From contig NZ_CP043051.1 in NCBI RefSeq assembly GCF_008121495.1, positions 3,286,688 through 3,350,687 on the forward strand: DNA of 64,000 nucleotides, written 5' to 3'. Origin of the DNA: Mediterraneibacter gnavus ATCC 29149 (lineage in GTDB: Bacteria > Bacillota > Clostridia > Lachnospirales > Lachnospiraceae). The notes beneath the pieces are model-generated. The model was not told the origin of the DNA. It ran no database searches and saw only the letters and a list, made by a program, of their open reading frames with translations. Made by a program: the position numbers and the translations under genes. The stretch's first letter is position 1, and every line of letters starts with the position of its first letter. Positions 1 through 8,891 of this stretch are shown here, piece after piece.

Positions 1-2312
1 GGCATCTGTTCCACCTGTGCTTTCGTGTTTTTATCATACTGCACCGTATATTCACTGCTGATCGTAACTGCTTCTTTTAAAGTACCTGCACGCCGATCCT
101 GATAATCTCCCGGGCGTAGGCAATATCTGCTTTGTGGTGTCAGCAAAAACCGCTCCCATTCCATACTTCCTGTACGGTTTCCATAACTTACCTTTACGAC
201 CATTCTGCCATTCTCATATCGGTCCGGTGTAACTCTTGCCGCAGGAACAGACTGAAGCTTTTGCATTACCTCAATGTATTTTTCAGCTGGCAGATATACG
301 TCATTCCCTTCATCTACCAATGCCGGACCACTCATCTGGTAAATTCCATCCTGATAAACACCGGAACCGATCTCTGCCGTATTCGCGGAAAAATTTCCCC
401 CTTCCTGTTTCACGGTTCCACTCTGATTGTAGATTCCTCCGCCCCGGTTTTGTGCACGATTTCCATAAAAACTGCCGTCTTTCAAAAGAATCTCCCCATC
501 CTTTAAATAAATGGCACCTCCCCGATCTGCCTGATTCTCACAAATCGTTCCGCTATTCCATATAATCGTTCCTCCATTGAGAAAGATACCTCCACCGTTT
601 CCTTTCTGTCCGCACTGTTCCGTATTCGCTTCTTTTGCATTGTTTCTTGCCAGAGTCGTATTATTAACCACCGTGCGCCCTTTACTCATCGTTGCAATTC
701 CATGGACGCCATTCTCATAGCTGCATCCATTCACACTTGCTTCTACATTGGAATTGCAAAATCCGGTACTGAACCATCCTGAGTAGAGATCTCCCACATT
801 CGGATGCTGTGAAGTACTTTGCCATCCATGATACCTCTCATTGGACACATTTACCTGAAACGCAGAAGCTGCAACCGAAGTACCCTGACTGAAGCTTTCC
901 CCGATATAACAGTTCTGAAACGTATTTCCCTGAATCCGTGCACTTATCGGTCCGGTATATGGAGCTTCATCACTTCGGATTCCGCCAATCCCGATCCGGC
1001 AGTTTTTAAATACATTGTTCTGAATCTCGGCACGGATATTGGCCCTATGTATAGAAAAGTGAACCGCTCCGATATCCGCAATCCCATCAAACACAGAATT
1101 TTGCACGCGAAAACTGATTTCTGTCGGCGTGAATGCAGAACTTGCCTCTGTAACAACTCCCACTCCATTGTCGCAATTTTGAAATTTACACTGATCCACT
1201 GTTACAGAACCATATTCTCCGTGAATCATCCATCTTGACAGCTGATCTCCATTTTGAAAAACGCAATTTTCAAATGTCACAGAACTTCCCTTATTTGCAC
1301 AAATGGCACCACAATACAAATTATCCGAATCCGGAACGGAAGTCCCACTTAAATCAAATGTCAATGGATCGCTTCCTTTACTTCCGATCGCAACACTTGA
1401 TTTTGTAAATGCCAGCCTGTGCCGGTCCGGCATCCTGACCGTTCTCGGACCGCCCTCGGGCAAAATCCGGACATTCTGAAACTTTCTCGTTCTGGTCTTT
1501 TCCACATATACAAAACTATCCTTCATCGTATGACTCTGTACAATATAAATCGTTTCATTATCCTTTACTGCATGCAAAGCCGCCGAAAGATCCTCATAGT
1601 ATGTATTTCCAATCCGGCAGGCGCCTTCTGCTTTCTGCTCTTTGGACACGTTGTCCGGCAATGTTTCTTCTTTTTCAACAGGCTCTTCTTTGTCGTCTGC
1701 TCTGCTGTTTCGGATTTCTTCCAGGCATGCTTCCACTGAAAAAGACACCTGTGTCTGCAAAAACTCTCCATATCGCTGCAGACTGTCCACCCGGCTTTCT
1801 TTTCCATCAATCACATAAGATTGCCCGTTTTCCGGAAGCATTTTTATAAGCGCTTCCGTAAGGCTTTGCTTTTCTTCCTCACTGATCAGTGCTTCCTCCC
1901 GGCTTTTCCATTCCTCAACCACTTCCAGATACATTTTGGTATCCCACGCAGCCCTTTCTTTTCCAATGTGTTCTTTGATCATCAGATAAGGTAAAATTTC
2001 CTGCAGCTGATAAAGCTCTCCCAGAGAAAGTGCCCCCACAAACTGTATACGCTCTTTCATCTGACTCAAATATGTATAAGGCTGCTCCGAAGCGATCAGT
2101 ATTTCCATGTTACTTTTTTCTTCTTTCTGTATCTTTGTTTCCCATCCGGCATCCGGCTCCTCGGCAGCCCATACCTGCAAACCGCCAAACAACAGGGAAA
2201 ATACAGTCAAACCTGCTGCCAGATATCTCCGATTCTTTCTTCTTATATTCACACCTCCATTTCTTTTCCTACTGCTGTCAGACAACTGTCGGCGGAGCGC
2301 GAATGCCATCAT
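1..2312 (-). CDS. Secreted right-handed beta-helix repeat protein (partial, runs off left edge)
   Basis: The frame is open from an ATG ATG pair at 2312 to base 1 (about 770 codons) with no stop, so the C-terminus lies outside the window. The N-terminus is positively charged (RRKNRRY), followed by a hydrophobic stretch and an AxA-like site (VWAAEE), which reads as a Sec signal peptide. Residues about 60-240 are charged and helical. After that come many short Asn/Gly-rich turns such as FENCVFQNG, IQNNVFKNC, GGAIYLKDGE and GGGIYNQSGT. This pattern is typical of pectate-lyase-like or polymorphic outer-membrane-type beta-helices. The protein is probably exported and surface-attached or released. 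Its ligand or enzymatic activity cannot be told, and no catalytic motif was recognised. The start is uncertain, because an SD-like GGAGG also lies about 45 codons... downstream in frame, but with no ATG after it. Confidence 0.72.
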   Translation of the reverse strand, partial: MMAFALRRQLSDSSRKRNGGVNIRRKNRRYLAAGLTVFSLLFGGLQVWAAEEPDAGWETKIQKEEKSNMEILIASEQPYTYLSQMKERIQFVGALSLGELYQLQEILPYLMIKEHIGKERAAWDTKMYLEVVEEWKSREEALISEEEKQSLTEALIKMLPENGQSYVIDGKESRVDSLQRYGEFLQTQVSFSVEACLEEIRNSRADDKEEPVEKEETLPDNVSKEQKAEGACRIGNTYYEDLSAALHAVKDNETIYIVQSHTMKDSFVYVEKTRTRKFQNVRILPEGGPRTVRMPDRHRLAFTKSSVAIGSKGSDPLTFDLSGTSVPDSDNLYCGAICANKGSSVTFENCVFQNGDQLSRWMIHGEYGSVTVDQCKFQNCDNGVGVVTEASSAFTPTEISFRVQNSVFDGIADIGAVHFSIHRANIRAEIQNNVFKNCRIGIGGIRSDEAPYTGPISARIQGNTFQNCYIGESFSQGTSVAASAFQVNVSNERYHGWQSTSQHPNVGDLYSGWFSTGFCNSNVEASVNGCSYENGVHGIATMSKGRTVVNNTTLARNNAKEANTEQCGQKGNGGGIFLNGGTIIWNSGTICENQADRGGAIYLKDGEILLKDGSFYGNRAQNRGGGIYNQSGTVKQEGGNFSANTAEIGSGVYQDGIYQMSGPALVDEGNDVYLPAEKYIEVMQKLQSVPAARVTPDRYENGRMVVKVSYGNRTGSMEWERFLLTPQSRYCLRPGDYQDRRAGTLKEAVTISSEYTVQYDKNTKAQVEQM

Positions 2313-2343
2313 TCTCCTCCATCTGCTCCCTCCTTTCGGGTAC

Positions 2344-2367
2344 AAAAATAAAACAGACGTTTCGTCT
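2344..2367 (-). promoter_or_regulatory. Hairpin with U-rich tail just upstream of the beta-helix gene (possible attenuator)
   Basis: AGACG (2367-2363) pairs with CGTCT (2359-2355) and is followed on the minus strand by a U-rich run (2353-2344), immediately before the ribosome site. Two more small hairpins lie in the same leader, at 2453-2471 (GAATCTG/CAGATTC) and 2415-2431 (GTGATG/CATCAC). No known riboswitch class was recognised. Confidence 0.35.
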
Positions 2368-2519
2368 ATCTCTCCTGTATACTTCTTGCTATAACTGGAA
2401 TACATTTTACTGATGTGATGAAAACCATCACTTCTGAATCATATAAAACGATGAATCTGTACTTCAGATTCCATGAATTTTTAGAACTCAGAAACCAGAT
2501 CTGTCTCTAAGTGATATGG

Positions 2520-2548
2520 ATTATAACACCTGTTCTGAAAAAAAGCAA
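2520..2548 (-). promoter_or_regulatory. Promoter of the beta-helix gene
   Basis: On the minus strand TTGCTT, a 17-bp spacer and TATAAT with an extended TGn just before the -10. The -35 sits inside the T-run of the gdhA terminator. It implies a leader of about 200 nt. Confidence 0.6.
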
Positions 2549-2594
2549 GCAGAATACACAAAATGAGCAGACGAATACTGCCGCCTGCTCATTT
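2537..2594 (-). terminator. Rho-independent terminator of gdhA
   Basis: AAATGAGCAG (2594-2585) pairs perfectly with CTGCTCATTT (2570-2561). A T-rich run with seven consecutive Ts follows at about 2537-2550. It lies 47 bp after the gdhA stop. Confidence 0.7.
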
Positions 2595-2640
2595 CACATA
2601 TTTGCTTTAGAGATTATTTTTGTATGATTTGTAATATCGT

Positions 2641-4029
<1,389 letters not shown>

Positions 4030-4031
4030 TT

Positions 4032-4045
4032 ACAAGACATCTTGT
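4032..4045 (-). promoter_or_regulatory. Palindromic operator candidate in the gdhA leader
   Basis: ACAAGA-TG-TCTTGT is a perfect 6+2+6 inverted repeat about 11 bp after the -10 box of gdhA, a normal place for a repressor site. The binding protein is unknown. Confidence 0.4.
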
Positions 4046-4056
4046 CCTTTTTCTAT

Positions 4057-4083
4057 ATTATAGTGATATTTCCCAATTGTCAA
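4057..4083 (-). promoter_or_regulatory. gdhA promoter
   Basis: On the minus strand TTGACA, 15 bp, TATAAT, or equally TTGACA, 17 bp, TAATAT. The perfect -35 box suggests strong sigma-A transcription. The bases from about 4090 to 4243 between this promoter and the rpsU terminator hold nothing recognised. Confidence 0.7.
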
Positions 4084-4238
4084 GAATTTCTTGCATCAAA
4101 TTTCATTGTTTTAGCACTTTGTCTCGGTAAAGTTTTTGAAATTTTAGATTTGAAATCCTGCATTTTTCTCCTTTATTGCATAATTCGTATACTCATAATC
4201 TCCCCTGCATGAACAACTGCCTCTGCAATCTTTAATTC

Positions 4239-4273
4239 ACATTAAAAATAGAGTGTCTTACGACACTCTATTT
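4239..4273 (-). terminator. rpsU terminator
   Basis: A perfect 12-bp stem (4262-4273 with 4246-4257), a 4-nt loop and a TTTTTAAT tail on the minus strand, directly after rpsU. Confidence 0.85.
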
Positions 4274-4284
4274 ATCTGCACATA

Positions 4285-4461
4285 TTAGTTATATTTACGT
4301 TTTCTAGCAGCTTCAGATTTTTTCTTACGTCTTACGCTTGGTTTTTCGTAATGTTCTCTTTTACGAATCTCCTGCTGGATTCCAGCTTTTGCGCAATTTC
4401 TTTTAAATCTGCGTAAAGCGCTGTCTAACGTCTCGTTTTCTTTTACGATTACATTTGACAT
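4285..4461 (-). CDS. rpsU: 30S ribosomal protein S21
   Basis: This 58-residue ORF reads [19 protein letters not shown] at its start and ends in a Lys/Arg-rich tail ([16 protein letters not shown]), as in Firmicute S21. S21 is a small basic protein of the 30S platform near the anti-Shine-Dalgarno end of 16S rRNA. The ATG at 4461 has a GGTTAGG/GGTG-type purine-rich stretch upstream. The gene has its own promoter at 4542-4569 and its own terminator, and lies between gdhA and alaS in the same direction. Confidence 0.96.
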   Translation of the reverse strand: MSNVIVKENETLDSALRRFKRNCAKAGIQQEIRKREHYEKPSVRRKKKSEAARKRKYN

Positions 4462-4541
4462 AGTCTCACACCTAACCTCCCCTCCAGCCTGGTATTGTGC
4501 ATCATACGACTGTTCGGGTATTTTTATTGCACTACAAAGAA

Positions 4542-4569
4542 TTATAACATATTTTCCGGAAACGTCAAC
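4542..4569 (-). promoter_or_regulatory. rpsU promoter
   Basis: TTGACG, 16 bp, TATAAT with an extended TGn -10 on the minus strand, just after the alaS stop at 4587. Confidence 0.7.
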
Positions 4570-4586
4570 TGATTTTTTTCATTTTT

Positions 4587-7226
4587 TTAAGAAAGTTGTC
4601 CTTCCAGTGCTTCTGCTGCTTTTTTCAGTGCTTCCTGGATTCCTGCCGGGTTCTTTCCACCAGCCTGCGCCATATTCGGGCGACCGCCGCCGCCACCGCC
4701 AACAAGACCTGCAATGGCTTTTACAAGGTTACCTGCATGAGCACCCTGTTTCATTGCCGCATCTGTCGCAGTTACCATCAGGCTGACTTTTCCATCATTT
4801 CCGGATGCCAGAACAACAACACCTTCTCCGAGTTTTTCTTTGAGCTGATCTCCAAGATCACGAAGCCCGTTCATATCGACTCCATCCACCTCTGCTGCAA
4901 GAAGTTTCACACCTTTGATCTCCTGTACCTGATCCATGACATCTCCCATGGCATCCTGTGCCAGTTTGCTCTTCAAGCTTTCCACTTCACTGTGCAGCGC
5001 CTTGTTTTCTGCTGTCAGATGCGCAATCTTCTCAGCCAGATTATCTGGTGTCGCTTTCAGTACTTTTGCAGCTTCATTCAGTTTCTTTTCCAGATTGTCA
5101 TAGTAACGGATCAATCCCTTGGATGTCAGTGCCTCGATTCTTCTCACACCGGCAGCAACTCCCGATTCAGAAAGAATCTTGAACGCCATGATCTCATTTG
5201 TATTCTTTACGTGAGTTCCTCCACAGAATTCAATAGAGTAGTCTCCCATATTGACAACTCGTACCACATCTCCGTATTTTTCACCAAACAGGGCCTGTGC
5301 TCCTGTCTTTCTTGCCTCTTCGATCGGCATGTTTTCTACTTTTACAGGAAGTCCTGCCACAATCTGCTCATTCACGATTTCTTCCACTTTCTGCAGTTCT
5401 TCCGCTGTCATGGCAGAGAAATGAGAAAAGTCGAAGCGAAGTCTGTCTTCGTTCACGCTGGATCCTGCCTGCTCTACGTGTGTTCCAAGAACGGTTCTCA
5501 ACGCTTTCTGAAGCAGGTGTGTCGCACTGTGGTTTCTTGCAGACAATGCACGTTTTTCAGCATCTACACACAATTCTGCCTGATCCCCTGTTTTGATCAT
5601 TCCTTTGATGACCACTCCTACATGACCGATCTTTCCACCTAAAAGTTTTACTGTATCTTCTACTTTGAATTCACCTTCTGCTGTACGGATGATTCCTGTG
5701 TCTGCCTCCTGTCCGCCGCTTGTTGCATAGAATGGAGTCTCTTCTGCAAATACAGTACCTCTCTGTCCGTCAGAAAGCGCTTCTACGATTTCTGTGTCAG
5801 AAGTCAGAACCGTAATCGGAGACTTCCATGCCAGATTCTCATAGCCTACAAATGTACTTGTGATACTTGGATCAATGGATTCGTAAACCGTCACATCCGC
5901 TCCCATATAGTTCGTCTCTCCGCGGGCTGCACGGGCAGTCTTTCTCTGAACTTCCATGGATGCGTGGAATCCCTCTTCATCCACCTGCATTCCTTTTTCT
6001 TCCAGGATCTCTTTTGTCAGATCAATCGGGAATCCATATGTGTCATACAGCTTGAACGCATCTGCGCCAGACAGAGTTGTTGTCTGCTCTGCTTCCATTT
6101 TCGCTGTCATTTCCGCAAGAATACCAAGTCCCTGATCGATCGTCTTGTTAAACTGATCTTCCTCTTTTGCAATGACTTTTAAAATAAAGTCTTTCTTTTC
6201 TTCCAGTTCCGGATATCCGTCTTTTGATCCTTCGATGACGGTCTGTGCCAGTTCCGGAATAAAGCTTCCCTCGATTCCGAGCAGTCTTCCGTGGCGGCAT
6301 GCACGTCTTAACAAACGGCGGAGCACATATCCTCTTCCTTCATTGGACGGCATAATTCCATCAGAAATCATAAAGGTCACAGAACGTGTATGGTCTGTGA
6401 TGACACGGATGGAAATATCAGCCTGTGCATCTTTTCCATACTCTGTATCAGCAAGACGGCAAATGTGATCACGCAGTGCCTTGAGTGTATCCACATCAAA
6501 GATCGAATCCACATCCTGTACAACAGATGCCAGACGTTCCAGTCCCATTCCGGTATCAATATTTTTCTGCTCCAGTTCGGAATAATGTCCATGTCCGTCA
6601 TTATCAAACTGTGTAAATACGTTGTTCCAGATTTCCATGTAACGGTCGCATTCACAACCTACCGTACAATCCGGGCTGCCGCATCCGTATTTTTCCCCTC
6701 TGTCATAATAGATCTCGGAACAAGGACCGCATGGGCCGGAACCATGCTCCCAGAAATTGTCTGCTTTTCCAAAACGGAAAATACGCTCTGCCGGGATCCC
6801 CATTTTCTTATTCCAGATTTCGAATGCCTCTTCATCTTCTTCGTATATGGACGGATACAATCTGTCTGGATCCAGACCTACTACCTCCGTCAAAAATTCC
6901 CAGGACCATTCGATTGCTTCATTCTTAAAGTAATCTCCAAACGAGAAGTTTCCAAGCATCTCAAAGAATGTACCATGACGTGCTGTCTTTCCTACATTCT
7001 CGATATCTCCTGTACGGATACATTTCTGGCAGGTTGTCACTCTGCGTCTCGGCGGGATCTCCTGTCCTGTAAAATATGGTTTTAACGGAGCCATCCCCGA
7101 GTTGATCAGAAGAAGACTCTTATCATTGTGTGGCACCAAAGAAAAACTCTTCATTGCCAGATGTCCCTTGCTTTCAAAGAACTCCAAAAACATTTTTCTT
7201 AATTGGTTTACTCCATATGGCTGCAT
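4587..7226 (-). CDS. alaS: Alanyl-tRNA synthetase
   Basis: This 879-residue protein charges tRNA-Ala with alanine in the cytosol and hydrolyses misacylated Ser/Gly-tRNA-Ala. The N-terminal class II core begins MQPYGVNQLRKMFLEFFESKGH and contains the motif 2 region TTCQKCIRTGDIENVG. A Cys-rich insert (CGSPDCTVGCECDRY) occurs at about 180-195. The editing-domain zinc motifs are HSATHLL near 566 and CGGTH near 668. The C-Ala domain carries a coiled coil (about 705-770) and a GGGGGGRPNMAQAGG segment near the end. The start has CGGAGGATAAGGT before the ATG. The promoter at 7312-7340 is followed at once by a terminator-like hairpin, which is unusual. Confidence 0.98.
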   Translation of the reverse strand: MQPYGVNQLRKMFLEFFESKGHLAMKSFSLVPHNDKSLLLINSGMAPLKPYFTGQEIPPRRRVTTCQKCIRTGDIENVGKTARHGTFFEMLGNFSFGDYFKNEAIEWSWEFLTEVVGLDPDRLYPSIYEEDEEAFEIWNKKMGIPAERIFRFGKADNFWEHGSGPCGPCSEIYYDRGEKYGCGSPDCTVGCECDRYMEIWNNVFTQFDNDGHGHYSELEQKNIDTGMGLERLASVVQDVDSIFDVDTLKALRDHICRLADTEYGKDAQADISIRVITDHTRSVTFMISDGIMPSNEGRGYVLRRLLRRACRHGRLLGIEGSFIPELAQTVIEGSKDGYPELEEKKDFILKVIAKEEDQFNKTIDQGLGILAEMTAKMEAEQTTTLSGADAFKLYDTYGFPIDLTKEILEEKGMQVDEEGFHASMEVQRKTARAARGETNYMGADVTVYESIDPSITSTFVGYENLAWKSPITVLTSDTEIVEALSDGQRGTVFAEETPFYATSGGQEADTGIIRTAEGEFKVEDTVKLLGGKIGHVGVVIKGMIKTGDQAELCVDAEKRALSARNHSATHLLQKALRTVLGTHVEQAGSSVNEDRLRFDFSHFSAMTAEELQKVEEIVNEQIVAGLPVKVENMPIEEARKTGAQALFGEKYGDVVRVVNMGDYSIEFCGGTHVKNTNEIMAFKILSESGVAAGVRRIEALTSKGLIRYYDNLEKKLNEAAKVLKATPDNLAEKIAHLTAENKALHSEVESLKSKLAQDAMGDVMDQVQEIKGVKLLAAEVDGVDMNGLRDLGDQLKEKLGEGVVVLASGNDGKVSLMVTATDAAMKQGAHAGNLVKAIAGLVGGGGGGRPNMAQAGGKNPAGIQEALKKAAEALEGQLS

Positions 7227-7255
7227 ACCTTATCCTCCGGTTTCATTCGCTAATC

Positions 7256-7300
7256 TCACAAAAAGGGGCTGCCGCAAGACATTCGTTTTGCAGCAGACCC
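7256..7300 (-). terminator. Terminator-type hairpin between the hydrogenase gene and alaS, inside the alaS leader
   Basis: On the minus strand GGGTCTGCTGCAA pairs with TTGCGGCAGCCCC (one G-U), then TTTTT. It would end the metH/hydrogenase transcript. It also lies downstream of the predicted alaS promoter, so it would attenuate alaS unless bypassed. Confidence 0.65.
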
Positions 7301-7311
7301 ACGTCTAATTT

Positions 7312-7340
7312 ATCATACCACAGCTTATTTTTTTTGTAAA
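7312..7340 (-). promoter_or_regulatory. alaS promoter candidate
   Basis: TTTACA, 17 bp, TATGAT on the minus strand, starting two bases after the stop codon of the upstream gene. A transcript would begin near 7305, just before the hairpin at 7300-7261. Confidence 0.5.
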
Positions 7341-7342
7341 TC

Positions 7343-8863
7343 CTATTCTAGCTCAATTTCTTCCAGCTCTTTCGGCGGAATCAGCGTAGTTGAATTCTTT
7401 ACATAAGCTGCCAGATCCTTTTTCGCCTTCAATACCGGAATATTCGTTCCTGCTCCTGCAATACATCCTCCGGGACATCCCATCCCCTCAATCAGGCAGC
7501 CGTTAAGTCTTCCGGCTTTGGCAAGCGTCAGTGTCTTTTTGCACTCGGCAAGCCCTTCTGCATGCTCAATGCTGACTTCCACATCCGGATAGTATTCATT
7601 GATACACTTTTCAATCGCTTCTGCTACTCCGCCTGCACAGGCATATCCTCTTCCGGCACCTGTCGCATCGTGGAAAGAGGACTCTGCTTCATACTGGGAA
7701 AGATCAATCTCTTTGGCATCAAACATCGCCTGCAGTTCTTCAAAAGTAACTACAAAATCCACATCACTTCGAACACTTCTTCTGGAAGCCTCCAGCTTTT
7801 TCGCCGCACATGGTCCGATAAAGACTACTTTGGCATTCGGATGCTCTTTTTTAATACTTCTCGCTGTTGCCACCATTGGTGTCAGTTCCTGTGAAATCTG
7901 ATCGATCAGATCCGGGAAGAATTTCTTCGCCAGCATTGCCCAGGAAGGACAGCAGGAAGTCAGAAGGAACGGCAGCTCTCCGGTCACGACTTTTTCTACA
8001 TAATGATGCGCCTCGGCAACTGCACCGATATCTGCTCCCAGCGCCACCTCATGCACGCCTTTGAATCCCAATTCAATCAATGCCGCCTTGATATTTCTTG
8101 GATTAATATTCTCTCCAAACTGCCCGACAAATGCCGGTGCAATCTCCGCAATGATCTCGCTTCCCTCTTCCTGTAGTGCTCTTGTGAGCTGGAAAATCTG
8201 GGACTTATCCGAAATCGCTCCAAACGGACAACTCACCATACACATTCCGCAGGACACACATTTTTCTGTGTCAATATAGGCACGGCCGTATTTGTCAGAA
8301 ACAATCGCTCCCACACCACAGGCATTTTTACATGGGCGCTCTTTTTTCGCGATCGCATCATACGGACAGACTGCCTTACATTTTCCGCATTTGATGCATT
8401 TTTCCTGATCAATATAGGATTTTCCGTTGACCATGGAAATGGCACCCTTCGGACAGACCTCACTGCACGGATGTGCAAGACACCCCTTGCACATATTGCT
8501 GACTTCATATTTGTTCTCCTCACAGCTTTCACAGGCAGACGGAATCACCTGCATCAGCGGCGGCTCATAATATTTTTCGGAAATATTACTTTCCTGCACT
8601 CCCGCCGTCAGATGTACCGGCTTGTCTTCCGGGCGCAGGGAAAGTCCCATCGCAAGACGAAGTCGCTCCCGAACGATCGCACGGGAACGATACGTACTCT
8701 CTCTGTACTTTACCGTGTCATCATTGACAATCTCATACGGAATGGCTTCCATATCTTCCAGCAGGGTCTCTGAATTTGCTTCAAATCCAAGCTTTGCCAC
8801 TTCCTTGAACACACGTCTGCGAATTGCTCTCACCTGGGTATCCAGGCCTCTCATATTGGACAT
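7343..8863 (-). CDS. [FeFe] hydrogenase-like protein, group B1/B3 type
   Basis: The protein has 506 residues from the ATG at 8863, which has AAAGGAGGAAATCAAA in front; a longer frame to 8959 would overlap metH. Cys-rich Fe-S motifs run from about 112 to 215: a CESCEENKYEVSNMCKGCLAHPC cluster split over 114-134, then CIKCGKCKAVCP and CVSCGMCMVSCP, typical of 2x[4Fe-4S] ferredoxin domains. The H-cluster motifs are L1 TSCCPSW (302-308), L2 GPCAAKKLE (350-358) and L3 EGMGCPGGCIAGAG (459-472). All four H-cluster cysteines are present. The usual Met of MPCxxKxxE is Gly, and the L1 motif has CC rather than the CS/CG forms, as I recall for group B enzymes. Substrate is proton/H2 or a redox-sensing role. 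It lies 28 bp after metH, so it is probably co-transcribed with the methionine genes. Confidence 0.85.
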   Translation of the reverse strand: MSNMRGLDTQVRAIRRRVFKEVAKLGFEANSETLLEDMEAIPYEIVNDDTVKYRESTYRSRAIVRERLRLAMGLSLRPEDKPVHLTAGVQESNISEKYYEPPLMQVIPSACESCEENKYEVSNMCKGCLAHPCSEVCPKGAISMVNGKSYIDQEKCIKCGKCKAVCPYDAIAKKERPCKNACGVGAIVSDKYGRAYIDTEKCVSCGMCMVSCPFGAISDKSQIFQLTRALQEEGSEIIAEIAPAFVGQFGENINPRNIKAALIELGFKGVHEVALGADIGAVAEAHHYVEKVVTGELPFLLTSCCPSWAMLAKKFFPDLIDQISQELTPMVATARSIKKEHPNAKVVFIGPCAAKKLEASRRSVRSDVDFVVTFEELQAMFDAKEIDLSQYEAESSFHDATGAGRGYACAGGVAEAIEKCINEYYPDVEVSIEHAEGLAECKKTLTLAKAGRLNGCLIEGMGCPGGCIAGAGTNIPVLKAKKDLAAYVKNSTTLIPPKELEEIELE

Positions 8864-8891
8864 TTTGATTTCCTCCTTTGTCTGTGACTTT

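Noticed and set aside
2313..2520. c-di-GMP or other known riboswitch before the beta-helix gene
   Set aside because: Hairpins are present, but I could not match the conserved core of any riboswitch class by eye.
4596..5642. Long plus-strand open frame of 348 codons opposite alaS
   Set aside because: It lies wholly antisense to a well-conserved alaS, has a Cys/Phe/His-rich random-looking composition and no ribosome site.
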